A DNA stretch of 64,000 nt from CAWBXL01 sp963837365. Lineage in GTDB: Bacteria; Acidobacteriota; Terriglobia; Terriglobales; Acidobacteriaceae. Made by a program: the position numbers and the translations under genes. The DNA lies in NCBI GenBank assembly GCA_963837365.1, contig CAWIMW010000003.1, positions 744,001 to 808,000 on the forward strand, written 5' to 3'. Positions 62,072-64,000 of this stretch are shown piece after piece (the first letter of the stretch is position 1; every line of letters begins with the position of its first letter). Under the pieces are notes generated by a model. That model was not told the DNA's origin, did no database searches, and worked only from the letters and a program-made list of their open reading frames with translations.

Positions 62072-62956
62072 TCAATTGGCTCCTTTGAGCATTCCCCGGC
62101 CAGCGGCGACGCGCACCGCGCTGATCGAGAGCACGATAAGGAAAATCAGAATCAGCGCTCCCGCCCAGGCCTGGCGATGCCAGTCGTCGAAAGGCGAGAT
62201 CGCATAGTAATAGATCTGAAGAGAGAGCGCACCGGTAGGCTGGTTGATCTTCCAATTCCAGTAGGTGTTGCCAAACGCGGTGAACAGCAAAGGCGCGGTT
62301 TCTCCGGCCACGCGGGCGAAGGCCAGCATGACTCCGGTGATGACCCCCGAAGTGGCTGTGCGCAAAGTAATGGAAAGCGTGGTGCGCCAGCGGGAAACGC
62401 CCAGACCATACGCCGCTTCCCGCACAGCGTTGGGGACCAGCAGAAGCATGGCCTCGGTGGCGCGCGTGATGGTGGGAATCATCATGATGGCAAGGGCAAC
62501 GCCACCTGCCAGGGCCGAGAAGCCATGCCCCACGACCATAATGGACCAGCCCACGATACCAATCACGATGGAGGGCACGCCGTTGAGCACGTCGGCCGTA
62601 AAGCGGACAAGATCGCCAAACTTGTTGCGCCCGTATTCTGCAAGATAGATGCCCGCGCCAATGCCGATGGGCACGCCGAAACAGCTCCCGATTAGCAGGA
62701 TGTAAGCGGTGCCGGCGATGGCATTGGCCATGCCGCCGCCCTTTTCACCGGGTGGTGCAGGAATCTTGGTAAGGAAGTTCAGATCAATGGATCCGATTCC
62801 CTTGTAAACCAAATAACCGAAAACCGCAGCGAGCGGCAGCAATACCAGGAGCACCGCGGTTCCAGCCGCGCCGGTGGCCAGGACATTGGTAACCTTGCGG
62901 GACAGGCTGATGGGTCTGGCGGCGAAATCGCTTATGGTAGCAGTGGTTTCAGGCAT
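62072..62956 (-). CDS. pstA: Phosphate ABC transporter permease
   Basis: 294 residues with six spans. PstA motifs include PPGEKGGGMANAIAGTAYIL and the coupling loop AAYGLGVSRWRTTLSI. It forms the channel with PstC. Its start overlaps the pstC stop by eight bases. Confidence 0.95.
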   Translation of the reverse strand: MPETTATISDFAARPISLSRKVTNVLATGAAGTAVLLVLLPLAAVFGYLVYKGIGSIDLNFLTKIPAPPGEKGGGMANAIAGTAYILLIGSCFGVPIGIGAGIYLAEYGRNKFGDLVRFTADVLNGVPSIVIGIVGWSIMVVGHGFSALAGGVALAIMMIPTITRATEAMLLLVPNAVREAAYGLGVSRWRTTLSITLRTATSGVITGVMLAFARVAGETAPLLFTAFGNTYWNWKINQPTGALSLQIYYYAISPFDDWHRQAWAGALILIFLIVLSISAVRVAAGRGMLKGAN

Positions 62957-63980
62957 TGGTCCTCGGGGTGCCGCGGGTAACTTGCCAAACCAGCAACTGG
63001 GCCAGGATGTTCACGATGATGGTCACAATAAACAGCGCCAAGCCTACTTCCACCAGTGCGCTGAGGTAGAGATCGCTGGTGGCCTCGCTGAACTCGTTGG
63101 CCAGAACGCTGGCCATGGTGTAACCCGGTGCGAACAGCGACTTGGCGATTTCCGCCCGGTTGCCGATCACCATAGTGACGGCCATGGTTTCTCCCAAGGC
63201 GCGGCCCAGACCGAGAATAACACCGCCCATAATACCTGCGCGGGCATTGCGCAACACCCCGGTACGGATCATTTCCCAGCGGGTTGCGCCCAGTGCGAGA
63301 ACTGCCTCGCGCTGCTGCTGGGGGACTGCGGTCATGACTTCGCGGGTTATCGCGGAAATGATGGGAATCACCATGATGGCAAGGATGATTCCAGCCGTGA
63401 TCATGCCGATTCCGTAGGGAGGCCCTTCAAACATAGTCGTCCAGCCCCAGTACTTGGCCAGCCAGGGCTCAACGTAAGTTCTCATTATGGGAACGAGTAC
63501 GAAGATGGCCCACAAACCGTAAATGACACTGGGGATGGCAGCCAGCAATTCGGTGGTAAAGGCCAACGGCCCACGCAACCACACCGGAGACATCTCGGTA
63601 ATAAAAACCGCCACTCCGACGGCCAAGGGTACAGCGATAATCAAAGAGAGAATCGAGGATACGATGGTGCCGTAAACGAAGGGAAAAGCGCCGAAGCTTA
63701 GGTTGACCGGGTCCCAATCACTCTCAAAAAAGAATTTCCAACCGAAGGCGTGCAACGAGAGGTGAGACTTGTCGATCAACTCGTACAAAATCAGGCCGAC
63801 CAGAGCCAGAACGCAAACCCCGCAGGCCATCATGGCGTAGCGGAAAATGCCGTCGGCGATCTCGGTGCCGCCGGGTTTCAGCAAGGATTCAGTCGTGGCA
63901 TACGATTTCCCCGTAACTTCTTCTTTTGCAACAGGTTGGGGTCCCGGCAATTGTGGCGCTCCTAGGGCGTGGTTGGCCAT
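62949..63980 (-). CDS. pstC: Phosphate ABC transporter permease
   Basis: 343 residues with an N-terminal cytoplasmic extension of about 45 residues and six spans. Motifs are WDPVNLSFGAFPFVYGTIVS, the PSVIYGLWAIFVL segment and the EAA-like loop EAVLALGATRWEMIRTGVL. The start is the ATG at 63978-63980, 20 bases from the window end, and no clear ribosome site is visible, so a slightly different start is possible. A pstS gene, normally first in the operon, should lie just outside the window. Confidence 0.93.
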   Translation of the reverse strand: MANHALGAPQLPGPQPVAKEEVTGKSYATTESLLKPGGTEIADGIFRYAMMACGVCVLALVGLILYELIDKSHLSLHAFGWKFFFESDWDPVNLSFGAFPFVYGTIVSSILSLIIAVPLAVGVAVFITEMSPVWLRGPLAFTTELLAAIPSVIYGLWAIFVLVPIMRTYVEPWLAKYWGWTTMFEGPPYGIGMITAGIILAIMVIPIISAITREVMTAVPQQQREAVLALGATRWEMIRTGVLRNARAGIMGGVILGLGRALGETMAVTMVIGNRAEIAKSLFAPGYTMASVLANEFSEATSDLYLSALVEVGLALFIVTIIVNILAQLLVWQVTRGTPRTNA

Positions 63981-64000
63981 CCCGGAGAGGCTAGCATGGC

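Noticed and set aside
1..64000. CRISPR arrays, insertion sequences, prophage or integrase genes
   Set aside because: I found no regularly spaced direct repeats of CRISPR size and no transposase, integrase or phage structural protein. The only repeats are short palindromes and one two-copy tandem.

Overview
The window looks like a piece of an Acidobacteriota (Terriglobia-type) chromosome. The evidence is gene content, not a marker gene. It has a long TonB-dependent receptor with an N-terminal carboxypeptidase-regulatory-like plug, CRTAC1/ASPIC-UnbV proteins, a DUF1800/DUF1501 pair, BlaI/BlaR1-type regulation, Ig-like lipoproteins with beta-propellers, lpxB (so a Gram-negative envelope), moderately high GC, and many short palindromic intergenic repeats. 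I saw no insertion sequence, prophage, integrase or CRISPR array.

Layout. 1-5080 (minus): two translationally coupled CRTAC1-like secreted proteins, the second cut by the window edge. 5215-12554: a GH1 glycosidase, an MGDG-synthase-like glycosyltransferase, lpxB, an M1-peptidase-like protein that has lost its zinc site, a cupin and fabH. 12907-16428: DUF1800 and Tat-exported DUF1501 proteins, followed by the SRP (4.5S) RNA on the minus strand. 16714-34553: a large divergent amine/polyamine locus. On the minus side lie a TonB receptor, HemL-like aminotransferase, APC permease, aldehyde dehydrogenase and GABA-type aminotransferase. On the plus side lie a MerR+XRE+cupin regulator, secreted amidohydrolase, PotD, PotA (frameshifted), PotB, PotC and a Tat-exported FAD amine oxidase. 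35256-39164: typA, a mini zinc-ribbon protein, lactate dehydrogenase, a glycine-rich RRM protein and tRNA-Arg(CCG). 39257-46654: a sialidase-like lipoprotein, an EfpL/YeiP-type EF-P paralogue, an MFS carrier and a GCPII-like M28 peptidase. 46699-52250 (minus): an ABC-2 exporter pair, HtrA, BlaR1 and BlaI. 52458-57450: GNAT, small secreted proteins, an Ig/beta-propeller lipoprotein and a transglutaminase. 57576-63980 (minus): a frameshifted YncE-propeller/alkaline-phosphatase protein behind phoU-pstB-pstA-pstC.

How the genes may work together. The central locus reads as a scavenging route: outer-membrane import of an amine conjugate, periplasmic release of the amine, PotDABC uptake, then oxidation and transamination toward succinate semialdehyde. 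It is controlled from one divergent promoter region with overlapping dyads. A second unit pairs a BlaR1/BlaI sensor-repressor with the periplasmic protease HtrA. The same 18-bp dyad lies in front of blaI and in front of htrA. Three reading frames (potA, the transglutaminase, and the YncE/phosphatase) are each off by one base. Either the consensus has errors or these genes are damaged; for potA the break sits on a sequence that could support +1 slippage.
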